Positions 16,545-26,037 are shown, numbered from the stretch's first letter. The stretch is DNA of 64,000 nucleotides from Bradyrhizobium tropiciagri (GCF_018130505.1 NZ_JAFCKH010000011.1:62001-126000); one strand, 5' to 3'. The notes: a model not told the origin generated them from the letters alone. Numbers and translations are program-made.

Positions 16545-17377
16545 CGCGAGAGCCATTCCGCGACGCGGTGCTGCGCGTCCTTGCGGGCGTCGGCATCGGT
16601 GCCGATGTGGCCGCGTTCCGGCAGCGTGGCATCGGAAGACGTGGCGATCGCGTGCAGCGGCAGGTTGGCGCGGTCGAAATCGTGATAGGCGTCCGGATAG
16701 ACCACGATGCGCGCCAGCGCGCTGCGGCCATGCGCGCCGTCAACCATCTGGCGGCAGGCCGACGGCAGCGAGACATCGTCGCGGCCACCGATCAGCACCA
16801 GCGTCGGCACGCGCGCGCTCCAGCCGAGACCGAACGAGGACCGGCAATCCGGGTAGAACGCGATCGCCGAGCGGAAATCCGGCTCGATGCTGCGCGACCA
16901 CATCTGCGGCCGCACCGCCCACAGCAAGGCGGCGGCGCCGTTGCCCCAGCCGACCAGGCTGATGCGGCTCTTCGCCACCCATTTCTGCTGCACCAGCCAT
17001 TGCCGCGCCGCGCTGACGTCGGCCACCCGTTCGCGCCGGATCTGGACCTGATGCTCCTTGCTGATGCGGCACTGCGGCCCAAGCTCGCGCGAGCCGTAGC
17101 TGTCCGGCAGCAGCACCGCGTGGCCGGTGTTGAGCAGCTGCTCGGCCCAGTCGCGGTAGCGCGGCGCAACAGGCTCGGAGCGGCCGGCGAGACCGCCGCA
17201 GCCATGCAGTGCGATCACGGTCGGAAACGGGCCGTCGCCATCGGGCCGGTAGAGCTGCGCATGCAGCGTCACCTTGCCCTCGGGAATCTCGACCTGATGC
17301 GGGGCCGGCAGCGGCGTCGCAGCCGCGACCGGCGCGGCCAGCATCGTCAGAAACAGCAATGCCGATGTGAGGCGCAT
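16541..17377 (-). CDS. Secreted alpha/beta hydrolase, dienelactone-hydrolase-like
   Basis: 278 residues from the ATG at 17377, which gives a clean signal peptide ([20 protein letters not shown]). A start at 17422 would add 15 basic residues. The mature protein has HGCGGLAG (oxyanion region), [12 protein letters not shown] in place of GxSxG, and HDFDR near the end. The nucleophile position is thus Gly-Trp-Gly-Asn-Gly, with Gly where Cys or Ser would be expected, so catalytic ability is doubtful. Later Asp (GGRDD) and His (AYHDF) are present. The substrate is unknown. It converges with xseA. Confidence 0.75.
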   Translation of the reverse strand: MRLTSALLFLTMLAAPVAAATPLPAPHQVEIPEGKVTLHAQLYRPDGDGPFPTVIALHGCGGLAGRSEPVAPRYRDWAEQLLNTGHAVLLPDSYGSRELGPQCRISKEHQVQIRRERVADVSAARQWLVQQKWVAKSRISLVGWGNGAAALLWAVRPQMWSRSIEPDFRSAIAFYPDCRSSFGLGWSARVPTLVLIGGRDDVSLPSACRQMVDGAHGRSALARIVVYPDAYHDFDRANLPLHAIATSSDATLPERGHIGTDADARKDAQHRVAEWLSR

Positions 17378-17559
17378 CCAATCCGGCCGTCTCGTTCTGG
17401 CCCCTAAACTACGGCGAACCATGCACGCAACGCTACCATGCGCATCCGCCGCCAAATCATCACAAGTCGGTGGTTTAACGGGCGGACACGATGCCCTATC
17501 TATGATAGATGGCTGCATCAACATCCAATAGGCCTTGAGGCGAGGCGGAGAGCTCTATC

Positions 17560-17787
17560 GTGCTGAACAAGTTCGGTCCTTCGGGCCATGGCGAAGCGCA
17601 GGTGCAATATCTCGACGGCGATTTCCGCGTGATCTCGCCCGGCACTTACGTGCGTTGCGCGATCACCGATGTCCGGATTCCGCTCGACGAGCTGAAGTAC
17701 TGGAGCGTCGACCTGCAGGAAGCCTACGCCACCCCGGTCGCCGTGTTGCAGCGCCACTATCCCGGCACGCTCAAGCAGCAGGGATAA
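17560..17787 (+). CDS. DUF2093 domain protein
   Basis: 75 residues with the DUF2093 pattern: a short N-terminus, then VQYLDGDFRVISPGTYVRCA, then IPLDELKYWSVDLQEAYATP. It is a small alphaproteobacterial family of unknown function. It is compact, without signal or membrane segment. It sits between two minus-strand genes and converges with lpxK 15 bases downstream. Confidence 0.88.
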   Translation: MLNKFGPSGHGEAQVQYLDGDFRVISPGTYVRCAITDVRIPLDELKYWSVDLQEAYATPVAVLQRHYPGTLKQQG

Positions 17788-17801
17788 GTTCGCGGCGAGG
17801 C

Positions 17802-18827
17802 TCATTTGCCGCGCCTCCGCTCCCGCGCCTTTGCCAGTTGATCGGTCACGAACCGCCGCAGCGCAGCAGGCTGCTCGAATTCCAGCGTCACCGCAAACGG
17901 TACGATCGCCTGTGCCCAGGCCGGCAAGCCGCCGGCATCACGCAGCCGCGCCAGATCCTTTTCCGTCGTCACCAGCGTCAGGCCGTCGCGCCGCGCGTCG
18001 GCAATGAGTGCGTCGATCTCGTCCTTCGTGAAGACGTGGTGATCGGCGAACGCCCGGTCGCGCACGAGGTCGACGCCACTCAATCGCAACGTCCTGAAGA
18101 AGCGCGCGGGATCACCGATGCCGGTGAAGGCGAGGACGCGCACGCCGCGCAGCGACGCCAGCGAAGCCTGGTCCGGTGTCAGATGCGCCGACAGCACCGG
18201 CTTGCCGCGCGACTCGATCTCGACGGCGATCGTGTGCGCCGCGTTGCCGTCGCCGACCACGATCAGCGCGTCGGTACGCGCAAGCTGCGGCACGAGCGGC
18301 GCGCGCAGCGGGCCGGCCGGAAAGACACGGCCATTGCCGACGCCACGCACACCGTCGATCACGATCAGCGACGCATCCTTGACCACGCCCGGGTTCTGGA
18401 AGCCGTCATCCATCAGGATGACGCTGGCGTCCTGCGTGCGCGCCAGTGCGAGGCCCGTGGGGCGATCGCGCGCCACCACGACCGGCAGCGTCGCCGCCAG
18501 CATCAGCGGCTCGTCGCCGACGTCGGCCGCGGTGTGGCTACCGGGATCGACCTTGACCGGGCCACCCAACCGGCCGCCATAGCCGCGGCTCAGCACCACC
18601 GGCCGCTCGCCTAGCTCGCGCAGCAGCTTTGCGAGCGTCAGCACAGTCGGCGTCTTGCCGGCGCCGCCGACATGGTAGTTGCCGACACACAGCACGGGAA
18701 TGCTTGCCTCGACGCCGGGGCGCTGCATGCGGCGTGTGGCGACCGCGCCGTAAAGCGCGGCAAGAGGACTCAATAGATACGCTATCCAGGACGACGCGGG
18801 CCGGTGCCAGAAGGCCGGCTCACGCAT
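17802..18827 (-). CDS. lpxK: Tetraacyldisaccharide 4'-kinase
   Basis: 341 residues. It opens with MREPAFWHRPASSWIAYLLS (membrane-proximal helix). The P-loop is VGNYHVGGAGKTPTVL, and SRGYGG follows at about residues 80-85. ILMDDGFQNP is the LpxK DDGFQ motif. It phosphorylates the 4' position of the lipid A disaccharide at the inner membrane. Its start overlaps the end of waaA by 8 bases, so the two lipopolysaccharide-core genes are translationally coupled. Confidence 0.95.
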   Translation of the reverse strand: MREPAFWHRPASSWIAYLLSPLAALYGAVATRRMQRPGVEASIPVLCVGNYHVGGAGKTPTVLTLAKLLRELGERPVVLSRGYGGRLGGPVKVDPGSHTAADVGDEPLMLAATLPVVVARDRPTGLALARTQDASVILMDDGFQNPGVVKDASLIVIDGVRGVGNGRVFPAGPLRAPLVPQLARTDALIVVGDGNAAHTIAVEIESRGKPVLSAHLTPDQASLASLRGVRVLAFTGIGDPARFFRTLRLSGVDLVRDRAFADHHVFTKDEIDALIADARRDGLTLVTTEKDLARLRDAGGLPAWAQAIVPFAVTLEFEQPAALRRFVTDQLAKARERRRGK

Positions 18828-20106
18828 TGGCAGCTCCCATCTCGAGCCGCAACTGCAACAGGTAGGGCTCGAGGGCCGTCAGCGTGCGCTCCAGCGCGCC
18901 GCCGAGCTGTTCGACGACGCGTTCGGATGCCATCAGCGACGTATCGCGCGCCGCCGGATCGGCGAGGAATTGGCCGAGCTGCTTGACCAGCGTTTCGCGG
19001 TCGTCGGCGCGCCGCGCGCCGCCGCCGCGATCCAGCGCGTCATAGACGTCGGTAAAATTGAAGACATGCGGGCCGTGCACGATGGCGGCGCCTAGCTTGA
19101 TCGCCTCGATCGGATTCTGGCCGCCATGCTGGACCAGCGAGCCGCCCATGAAGACAATCGGCGCGAGGCGGTAGAACAGCCCGAGCTCGCCCATGGTGTC
19201 GGCGACATAGATGTCGGTGGTCGCGACCGGCAGGTCCTCACGCGAGCGCTGGCCGTGGCGCAGGCCGGCGGCGGTGACGAGCCGCGCCACCGCCTCGCCG
19301 CGATCGGCATGGCGCGGCACGATCACGGTGAGCAGTCCGGGGAAGAAGCCCGCCAGCGTCTTGTGCGCCTCGATCAGGATCTCCTCCTCCCCCGGATGGG
19401 TGGAGGCGGCGACCACGATCGGGCGGCCGCGCGTCACCGACATCAGCCGCTCCAGCTTGGCGGGATCGGCCGGCGGCGCCGCGACGTCGAGCTTGAGATT
19501 GCCCGTGGTGATGACGTTGTGGCTGCCGAGCGCAGCGAAGCGTTCGGCATCGGTGTTGGACTGCGCGAGGCAAATGTCGAACTGGCCGAGCAGCGCCCCG
19601 ATCGTGTTGGAGAGCCGGCGCCAGCGCGGGAACGAGCGCTGCGACATCCGCCCGTTGATCAGCACCATCGGCAGCCGCCGCGCGGCGCTCGACAGGATCA
19701 GGTTCGGCCACAGGTCGGATTCGATGAACAGTGCCAGCGACGGACGCCAGTGATCGAGGAAGCGCGCGACATAGCGCGGCGAGTCATACGGCACGTATTG
19801 ATGGATCACGTCGGGCGGGAAACGCTTGGCGACGATCGCGGCCGAGGTCACCGTGCCCGACGTGAGCAGGATGCGCAGGTTGAGCCCGCGCAACCGCTCG
19901 ATCAGCCCCGCCGCCGCCAGCACCTCGCCGACGCTGGCGCCATGGATCCAGACCAGCGGTCCGTGCGGCCGGACGTCATCGCTCACGCCGCGCCGTTCGC
20001 CGACCCGTTCGGGGTCTTCCTTGCCGAGCTTGAGCCGCCGCTTGATCAGGGCAGGCGCGATCGGCACCATCGCTAACGACAGCTTGCGATACACGCGCAA
20101 CGTCAT
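18820..20106 (-). CDS. waaA: 3-deoxy-D-manno-octulosonic acid transferase
   Basis: 428 residues from the ATG at 20106 (MTLRVYRKLSLAMVPIAPAL); a start at 20154 would overlap the acyltransferase gene by 38 bases and is less likely. Motifs are GPLVWIHGASVGEVLAAAGL, LRILLTSGTVTSA, HQYVPYDSP, ESDLWPN and the C-terminal FMGGSLVQHGGQNPIEA typical of Kdo transferases. It adds Kdo to lipid IVA. It lies between a lysophospholipid acyltransferase gene and lpxK, all minus strand and nearly touching. Confidence 0.94.
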   Translation of the reverse strand: MTLRVYRKLSLAMVPIAPALIKRRLKLGKEDPERVGERRGVSDDVRPHGPLVWIHGASVGEVLAAAGLIERLRGLNLRILLTSGTVTSAAIVAKRFPPDVIHQYVPYDSPRYVARFLDHWRPSLALFIESDLWPNLILSSAARRLPMVLINGRMSQRSFPRWRRLSNTIGALLGQFDICLAQSNTDAERFAALGSHNVITTGNLKLDVAAPPADPAKLERLMSVTRGRPIVVAASTHPGEEEILIEAHKTLAGFFPGLLTVIVPRHADRGEAVARLVTAAGLRHGQRSREDLPVATTDIYVADTMGELGLFYRLAPIVFMGGSLVQHGGQNPIEAIKLGAAIVHGPHVFNFTDVYDALDRGGGARRADDRETLVKQLGQFLADPAARDTSLMASERVVEQLGGALERTLTALEPYLLQLRLEMGAANA

Positions 20107-20116
20107 CGGGAGCGAG

Positions 20117-20830
20117 CTAGCCAAACGCGGCCTCCGGTCGTCCGACGGCTGCATAGGCGCGCCGGGTCGATTCGTTCAGAAGATGTTCCACGTGCTGCCG
20201 AAGCTTTTCCATGGTCTCGGCATCGGCATCGGGCGGTACATAGACCGGCTCAATACCTACCACCGCGCCGCGCCCGAATGGCAGATTGATCGTGGAGGAA
20301 TCCCAGTTTTTCAACCGGATGAATCGGCTGGTGACCATCGCGAACGGAATGATCGGCCGGCCGGTCTCCCGCGCCAGCATGATCGGCCCGAGCCCCGCTA
20401 CCCGCGCCCGCTTCGGCACGTCGGCCGTGGTCGCCATGTTGCAGCCGTCCTCCAGCGCCCGCGCCATTTCCTTGAAGGCGCCGATGCCGCCCTTGCGATG
20501 GAACGCGCCGCCATGGTCGCCGGAACCTCTGATCGTGCCGATACCGAGCCGCTCCACCGCGATCGCATTGAATTCGCCGTCGCGGTGGCGCGAGATCAGG
20601 ACCTTGGCGCGGTAGCTGTTCTTGGTCTTGATGAACGGCGTCATGAAGTGCTGGCCGTGCCAGAACACGAAGATCGCCGGCATCATCGGCTCGACCATGT
20701 CGTAGACGTCGAAAGGCTGGTAGCTGAAGCGGTTGGTCAGCCAGACCAGCCGCAGATACTCAGCCGCAAGCACGCCCAGCCCGCGCTGCACGACGGCGCT
20801 GCGCAGCAAATCGCGAAAAAAACGTTTCAA
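20117..20830 (-). CDS. Lysophospholipid acyltransferase family protein (DUF374)
   Basis: About 237 residues. The HGQHFMTPF and SRHRDGEF segments, GSGDHGGAFHRKGGI and ATTADVPKRARVAGLGPIML match the DUF374 branch of acyltransferases, thought to act on lipid A or phospholipid. There is no ATG at the right place. The likely start is the TTG at 20830, whose TTGA overlaps the TGA stop of the DUF4170 gene. The initiator would thus be coupled to the upstream gene. A longer frame to 21106 only runs through that gene in the wrong phase. Confidence 0.85.
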   Translation of the reverse strand: MKRFFRDLLRSAVVQRGLGVLAAEYLRLVWLTNRFSYQPFDVYDMVEPMMPAIFVFWHGQHFMTPFIKTKNSYRAKVLISRHRDGEFNAIAVERLGIGTIRGSGDHGGAFHRKGGIGAFKEMARALEDGCNMATTADVPKRARVAGLGPIMLARETGRPIIPFAMVTSRFIRLKNWDSSTINLPFGRGAVVGIEPVYVPPDADAETMEKLRQHVEHLLNESTRRAYAAVGRPEAAFG

Positions 20831-21075
20831 TGGGAATGCTTTGCGTCCTGCTCGGGATCGAGCAACCGGTGAAGGTGAACCACGAAATAGCGCATCTGGG
20901 CGTTGTCCACGGTCTGCTGCGCTTTCGCCTTCCAGGCCGCGTGGGCGGTGGCATAGTTCGGGAACACGCCGACGATGTCGAGCTCGTCGAGGTTCTTGAA
21001 GGTGTTGTGCTCGAGATCGGTCAACTCGCCGCCGATGACGAGGTGGAGCAGCTGCGGCTGGGCATTGTCTGACAT
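20827..21075 (-). CDS. DUF4170 domain protein
   Basis: 82 residues with the DUF4170 pattern: HLVIGGELTDLEHNTFKNLD, then VGVFPNYATAHAAWKAKAQQ and RYFVVHLHRLLDP. It is a small cytoplasmic family conserved beside lipid A genes in alphaproteobacteria. Its function is unknown. Its stop codon overlaps the TTG start of the acyltransferase gene. Confidence 0.9.
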   Translation of the reverse strand: MSDNAQPQLLHLVIGGELTDLEHNTFKNLDELDIVGVFPNYATAHAAWKAKAQQTVDNAQMRYFVVHLHRLLDPEQDAKHSH

Positions 21076-21173
21076 GATGGGTTTTTCCTAGCGAGATGCC
21101 CGGCAAAGCAAATGAGGTCGAAGTCTACAGAATGGTCATGACGGTCGGATGCGCGGCGCGGTTCGGCGAGGCC

Positions 21174-21983
21174 TTACGGCAGCGGACGCTGATGAAAATG
21201 CTCGACAATGCGTGCATGACGATCGCGTCCTGCTGCCACCAGCACCCCATGCGTCACGTCCCGGCGATTGTACTCGATCGCATCCCCCGAGAGCGCGGTC
21301 ATCCTACCATCCGCTTCCTGCACGATCAAATTCGCCGCGGCAAGGTCCCAGTCGCGGCTTTGCCCGCCGGCAAAGGCCGCGTCAAGACGACCTTGTGCTA
21401 CCCGGCACAGCCGCAGGGCGAGCGATCCGATCCGCGGATGCGGCGTGATCTCGTCCGGCGTCGGGCTGAGCCGCTGCAGCAGCGGCTTCGGGCCGGCCAT
21501 GCGCGGAAAACTGAAATCGCTGCCTGAACTTGCGTGCACGGCGGTGTCGTTCAACGTGGCACCCTGCCCGCGCGCGGCGAAAAAGAATTCCTCGTTCACC
21601 GGCGCATACACCGCCGCGAGCACCGGTGTGGTCTTTTCAACCAGCGCCACACTGACGCACCAGTCCTCGCGGCCGGCGAGATAGGAGCGGGTGCCGTCGA
21701 TCGGGTCGACGATCCAGGTCAGCCGCCTGCCGAGCCGCGCCGGATCGTCGGCGCTCTCCTCCGACAGCCAGCCGTAATCCGGCGTCGCCGAGCGCAATTG
21801 CTGCTCCAGGAGGTCGTTGACCGCGATGTCGGCCTCGGAGACCGGCGACGAGGCGCCCTTGATCCAGTTTTTCAATTCGGTGCGGAACAGCGACAGCGCC
21901 AGGCGGCCCGCCTCCTGCACCGATCTGGTCAGCAGCGCGGCATCGCGCGCCTTGGTCCAGTCGTCCGTGTCAGCGTCCGCCAA
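21174..21983 (-). CDS. cysQ: 3'(2'),5'-bisphosphate nucleotidase / inositol monophosphatase family protein
   Basis: 269 residues. The lithium-sensitive phosphatase motifs are present: WIVDPIDGTRSYLAGREDW (metal-binding DPIDGT) and RDWDLAAANLIVQEADG. A Glu-Glu pair (LSEESADD) gives a further metal ligand. It most likely removes phosphate from PAP or inositol phosphates; the CysQ assignment over other members rests on its place beside pmbA and the lipid A genes. The start overlaps the end of pmbA by 14 bases. Confidence 0.85.
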   Translation of the reverse strand: MADADTDDWTKARDAALLTRSVQEAGRLALSLFRTELKNWIKGASSPVSEADIAVNDLLEQQLRSATPDYGWLSEESADDPARLGRRLTWIVDPIDGTRSYLAGREDWCVSVALVEKTTPVLAAVYAPVNEEFFFAARGQGATLNDTAVHASSGSDFSFPRMAGPKPLLQRLSPTPDEITPHPRIGSLALRLCRVAQGRLDAAFAGGQSRDWDLAAANLIVQEADGRMTALSGDAIEYNRRDVTHGVLVAAGRDRHARIVEHFHQRPLP

Positions 21984-23337
21984 GCGTCAGGCCCTCGATG
22001 CGCAGCGTCGGCGCGTTGACGCCGTAGCGGAATTCCAGATCGTTGGCCGCGACCAGCGACTTGAACATTGGCAGCAGGTGACCGGCGATGGTCACCTCGC
22101 TGACCGCGTAGGTGATCTCGCCGTTCTCGATCCAGAAGCCGGAGGCGCCGCGGCTGTAGTCGCCGGTGACGCCGTTGACGCCGGAGCCGATCAGGTCGGT
22201 GACGTAGAAGCCCTGCTTGATGTCGGAGATCAGCTCGGTCGGCGTTGCCGTACCGGGCTCGAGATGAAGATTATATGACCCCGGCGACGGCGAGGACGAC
22301 ACGCCGCGATGCGCGTGACCGGTGGTGACGAGGCCGAGCTCGCGCGCGGTCGCGGAATCGAGGATCCAGGTGGTCAGCACGCCGGCGTCGATCAGCGCCG
22401 TCTGCTTCACCTTGACGCCCTCGGCGTCGAAGGTCTGCGAGCGCAGGCCGCGCACCCGCAAGGGATCGTCGATGATACGGATGTTCTTCGAGAACAGCTG
22501 CTCGCCGAGTTTGTCTTTCAGGAAGGAGGTCTTGCGCGCGATCGAGGCGCCGTTGATGGCGCCCACGAGGTGGCCGATCATCGAGCCCGCGACGCGCGGG
22601 TCGAACACCACGGGCACCTTGCAGGTCTCAACCTTGCGCGGATTGGTCCGCGCCACCGCGCGCTCACCGGCCTTGCGGCCGACCACAGCGGGCGACTCGA
22701 GATCGGCGCCATGCAGCGCGCTGGTGAAATCGTAATCGCGCTCCATGCCGGTGCCTTCACCGGAGATCGCCGTCGTCGAGATCGAATGGCTGGAGCGCAA
22801 GTAAGAGCCGTGGAATCCGGTCGAGGTCACCAGCACCATGCCGCCGATCCCGGTCGAGGCCGATGCGCCGCCCGACTTGCTGACGCCCTTGACCGCGAGC
22901 GCCGCGGCCTCCGCCGCCATCGCGCGCTGCTCGAGCTCGGCGGTGGAGGGAACCGTGCGGTCGAGCAGATCGAGATCGGGGAAATCATGCGCGAGCAGCG
23001 CCGGATCGGCGAGCCCGACATATTTGTCGTCGGGCGCTACGCGCGCCATCGCGACCGCGCGCTCGGCGAGCTTTGCGATGCCGTCGCCGCTGACGTCGTT
23101 GGTCGACACCACCGCCTGGCGGCGGCCGACGAACACGCGCAGTCCGACGTCGTCGCCCTCGGAGCGTTCGGTTTCCTCGACGCGGCCGTCGCGTACCTCG
23201 ACGCCCTGCGAGACGCCGCGCACCGCGACCGCATCGGCCGCATCGGCGCCGGCACGCTTGGCGGCATCGACCAGACGCTGCGCAAGATCGCTCAAGACGG
23301 ATTGGTCGAACAGATCGGCAGATGGTGAAGGGTTCAC
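21970..23337 (-). CDS. pmbA: TldE/PmbA-family metalloprotease subunit
   Basis: 455 residues from the GTG at 23337, chosen because AGGA lies 8 bases ahead and the protein then opens with NPSPSADLFDQS. A frame beginning at 23382 adds 15 Arg/Pro-rich residues. Family segments include GVEVRDGRVEETERSEGDD, SSHSISTTAISGEG, NPRKVETCKVPVVFDPRVAG and GASGFWIENGEITYAVSEVT. TldD/TldE pairs degrade unfolded or modified peptides; no tldD is in this window. Related proteins lack the zinc-binding HExxxH of TldD, and I see none here either, consistent with the TldE role. Confidence 0.92.
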   Translation of the reverse strand: MNPSPSADLFDQSVLSDLAQRLVDAAKRAGADAADAVAVRGVSQGVEVRDGRVEETERSEGDDVGLRVFVGRRQAVVSTNDVSGDGIAKLAERAVAMARVAPDDKYVGLADPALLAHDFPDLDLLDRTVPSTAELEQRAMAAEAAALAVKGVSKSGGASASTGIGGMVLVTSTGFHGSYLRSSHSISTTAISGEGTGMERDYDFTSALHGADLESPAVVGRKAGERAVARTNPRKVETCKVPVVFDPRVAGSMIGHLVGAINGASIARKTSFLKDKLGEQLFSKNIRIIDDPLRVRGLRSQTFDAEGVKVKQTALIDAGVLTTWILDSATARELGLVTTGHAHRGVSSSPSPGSYNLHLEPGTATPTELISDIKQGFYVTDLIGSGVNGVTGDYSRGASGFWIENGEITYAVSEVTIAGHLLPMFKSLVAANDLEFRYGVNAPTLRIEGLTLGGR

Positions 23338-23611
23338 GAATGAATTCCTGCGGATTGGACGGCTGGCCGGGATGGAGGGCACGAACCCACCAGATGTGCC
23401 GGATTCACAGCGATTTCAAGCGTTTTGCGGTACTGGACAACAAAGATTTGAGGGGTCCTTGCAAGGCTTCGTCAATCATGCGGGCCAACCTCTTATCAAT
23501 CATGGCGGCGAGTCAGATCGGGTTAACCAGGCTTTTTAAGCCGAAACGGCAACGCGTCCGCTAAGGTCTCACCTGTCGACCGGGAACATAATCCCGGCGG
23601 GGAGATAAGGC

Positions 23612-24136
23612 GTGAGGCGTCAAACACCAACAAGCGGAATCAATTCCGCCGGGTCGAGCCGTGCACTGCGGCTCGACCCTCTTTCCCTTCCGCTCTCCTT
23701 CCACGCGCAGGATTCGCGCGCGGATGGCGGCACGCGGCAGGTCGAACTTCATCGCGAACATGTCGTGCTGCGCCGTGCCGTGCTCGGCATGCGGATGGCC
23801 GTCAATGTCCGCGTCAGCGATTTTCTCGGCGTTGCCGTGCGCGGCATCGACGATGCGCAGATGCTGGTGCTGGTGCATCGCGATCCCGCGCTCACCATTC
23901 CGCTCGGCTCGAGTTCGGACGCCGACGAGATCGCTTCGGCCTGGCAGATGTGGAGCGAGATCTTCCAGCTCCCGCAACTGACCGAAGAAACCCCTCGCGA
24001 ACCGGCAGCGCGCCGCCGCCGCCGCAACACGATCAGCCGACGCCGCCCGAAATTTTTGGTCCGCCGCCGCGCGGGCTTCCGCCTCAACGAGGCCAGCATC
24101 CATCGCGAGGAGCGCGAGATCATCGCGCGGGATTAA
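23612..24136 (+). CDS. Conserved alphaproteobacterial protein, possibly DUF6101
   Basis: 174 residues starting at GTG 23612, which has GGGGAG then AAGG upstream. The middle (HREHVVLRRAVLGMRMAVNV, then FLGVAVRGIDDAQMLVLVHR and DPALTIPLGSSSDADEI) looks like a compact beta-rich domain, perhaps PilZ-like in layout. The C-terminal third is very Arg-rich (RRRRRNTISRRRPKFLVRRR). I associate this pattern with a conserved Bradyrhizobium family named DUF6101, but with low certainty. It is divergent from pmbA across 274 bases. Confidence 0.65.
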   Translation: MRRQTPTSGINSAGSSRALRLDPLSLPLSFHAQDSRADGGTRQVELHREHVVLRRAVLGMRMAVNVRVSDFLGVAVRGIDDAQMLVLVHRDPALTIPLGSSSDADEIASAWQMWSEIFQLPQLTEETPREPAARRRRRNTISRRRPKFLVRRRAGFRLNEASIHREEREIIARD

Positions 24137-24183
24137 ATCCAACGGGTGAGTTTGGTTCGCATCCCGCGCCCAACAACGCGGTG

Positions 24184-24284
24184 TCATCACCCGGCTTGAC
24201 CGGGTGATCCAGTATTCCAGAGGCAGTGGTTATTGAACCGAGAGGCCGCGGCGTACTGGATCGCCCGGTCAAGCCGGGCGATGA
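24184..24284. repeat. Inverted pair of CCCGGTCAAGCCGGG-family repeats
   Basis: Arms 24184-24214 and 24254-24284 are inverted copies of one unit (core GGATCGCCCGGTCAAGCCGG), each with its own hairpin, around a 39-base centre. It fills the gap between two converging genes, the DUF6101-like gene and ubiA. Confidence 0.85.
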
Positions 24285-24344
24285 CAGTGGTGGACGGGGA
24301 TACAGCTTCGCGGCCCACCTCAGGTTTGCTCCGGCTTGTCGCCT

Positions 24345-25277
24345 TCACATCGCGCGCAGCACGGCGTCGGCGACGAGGCCGGTGAACAGCAGCAGGCCGG
24401 CTTCGCGGTTGGACCAGAAGATGCGCAGGCAGAGCGCGCCGTCCTTGATGTCGAGCCGGCGGATCTGCCAGGCCAGATGCAGCGCGAAGGCGGCGAGGCC
24501 GATCCATGCCGGCCAGCGCGCACCCGCGAGCACGAGCGCGATGCCGATCAGCAGCACGGCGAGGCCGTACAGCACCACCAGCGCGCGATGGGTGCGTTCG
24601 CCGAACAGGCGCGCGGTGGATTTGACGCCGATCAGCGCGTCGTCCTCGGCATCCTGATGGGCGTAGATGGTGTCGTAGCCGATCACCCAGGCGATCGATC
24701 CGGCGTAGAGCGCCACCGCGGCCGGATCGATCCGGCCGAACGTCGCCGCAAATCCCATCAGCGCGCCGTAGGAGAAGGCGAGGCCGAGCACGGCCTGCGG
24801 CCACCAGGTGATGCGCTTCATGAAGGGATAGATCGCGACGATCGCCAGCGAGGCGATGCCGGTGAGCACCGCGAAGCGGTTGAACTGCAAGAGCACGGCA
24901 AGGCCGACCAGCGCCTGCAGCACCATCCAGACCAGTGCCTGTGTCACGCTCACCTGCCCGGCCGGGATCGGCCGCGACCGTGTGCGCTCGACCTTGTCGT
25001 CGAGATCGCGGTCGGTGATGTCGTTCCAGGTGCAGCCGGCACCGCGCATCACGAAGGCGCCGATCAGGAACAGCACGACCAGCAGCGGCAATTGCCTGAT
25101 GTCATGCGCGACGCCGGCGGCGAGCGCCGCCGACCACCAGCACGGCATCAACAGCAGCCACGACCCGATCGAGCGGTCGAACCGCGACAGCCGCAGATAC
25201 GGCCGCGTCCAGACCGGCGCATGCGTATCCACCCAGTTGCCGGTGGAGTCGGCAACACGGGCGCTGAGGTCGCTCAT
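24345..25277 (-). CDS. ubiA: 4-hydroxybenzoate polyprenyltransferase
   Basis: 310 residues with eight or so hydrophobic segments. The two Asp-rich prenyl-diphosphate sites are NDITDRDLDDKVERTRSRP and YDTIYAHQDAEDDALIGVKS. It attaches the polyprenyl chain to 4-hydroxybenzoate in ubiquinone synthesis at the inner membrane. GGAG lies 7 bases before the ATG. A secreted-protein gene ends 22 bases upstream on the same strand, so the two may be co-transcribed. Confidence 0.95.
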   Translation of the reverse strand: MSDLSARVADSTGNWVDTHAPVWTRPYLRLSRFDRSIGSWLLLMPCWWSAALAAGVAHDIRQLPLLVVLFLIGAFVMRGAGCTWNDITDRDLDDKVERTRSRPIPAGQVSVTQALVWMVLQALVGLAVLLQFNRFAVLTGIASLAIVAIYPFMKRITWWPQAVLGLAFSYGALMGFAATFGRIDPAAVALYAGSIAWVIGYDTIYAHQDAEDDALIGVKSTARLFGERTHRALVVLYGLAVLLIGIALVLAGARWPAWIGLAAFALHLAWQIRRLDIKDGALCLRIFWSNREAGLLLFTGLVADAVLRAM

Positions 25278-25299
25278 AAGATCGCTCCTGGACGATCCG

Positions 25300-26037
25300 T
25301 TACCGGGTGAGAACGTTGCCGTTCAACGTATCGAAGGTGCTGCCGCCCTTCTTGGTCGGCGTCGCTTCCGGCAGCGCCGCAGACGAGCCCAGCACGTCGC
25401 TGAGCGAGGGACCCGCGGGTCCGCGCGACTGCGCCTGGGCCTGCTGCTCGGCGGCGCCGCAGACCCGCTTCAGCAGGCCTTCGGTGTTCTTGTGGCCGGC
25501 CTTCAGCTGGTCGGAGATCTGGGGCGGAATTCCGCACTTGTTCGCATTGGCCTCGACGTACTTGATCATCTTGACTTCGGCCTGGCTGTAGTTGCCGATC
25601 AGCTTGCAGGCCTCGGCCGCGCTGGCGTGCTTGTCGCTCGCGGTCTTGATCGCCTTGCCGCGCTTCTCGGCCTCCTCGCGCAGCGGGACGAAGTTCTTCA
25701 TGCAGGCCTCGGACGCACCGCCCTCACCTCCGCCTGCACCGGGCGGCGGGGGCGGCGACGACAATCCGCCGCCGGCGATCGGGGCCGCGCCATTGCTCGG
25801 GAACGCCGACGGCGTCGCGCCGACATTCGCCGCGGGAGCGCCGTTGACCGGCGGAAAGGGGCTATTGGCGGGGGCGCGGGCCGGGGCGGCACGTGCGCCG
25901 TTCACCGGCGGAAAGGCCGGGTCGTTGACGGTGCCGGTCTGACCGGGCAACGGGGCCGGAAAAGCGCTCTGGGCAGCCGCATGGCCCGCGGACAGGGCGG
26001 TCACGGCAACGGTCAGCACGATCAAGCGGCGGATCAT
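25300..26037 (-). CDS. Secreted Pro-rich protein with C-terminal Cys-helical domain
   Basis: 245 residues. Residues 1-23 are a signal peptide (MIRRLIVLTVAVTALSAGHA). The next 85 residues are Pro/Ala/Gly-rich with a repeated (A/S)PFPPVNGA motif. From about residue 108 comes a helical part with four Cys: EACMKNFVPLREEAEKRG, AAEACKLIGNYSQAEVKM, NKCGIPPQI and KRVCGAAEQ. That spacing suggests two disulphides in the periplasm. Its function is unknown to me. It sits 22 bases before ubiA. Confidence 0.8.
   Translation of the reverse strand: MIRRLIVLTVAVTALSAGHAAAQSAFPAPLPGQTGTVNDPAFPPVNGARAAPARAPANSPFPPVNGAPAANVGATPSAFPSNGAAPIAGGGLSSPPPPPGAGGGEGGASEACMKNFVPLREEAEKRGKAIKTASDKHASAAEACKLIGNYSQAEVKMIKYVEANANKCGIPPQISDQLKAGHKNTEGLLKRVCGAAEQQAQAQSRGPAGPSLSDVLGSSAALPEATPTKKGGSTFDTLNGNVLTR

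Noticed and set aside
20831-21106. N-terminal extension of the lysophospholipid acyltransferase frame
   Set aside because: It runs through the DUF4170 gene in the wrong phase; that gene has a clear family pattern. The TTG overlap at 20830 is a better start.
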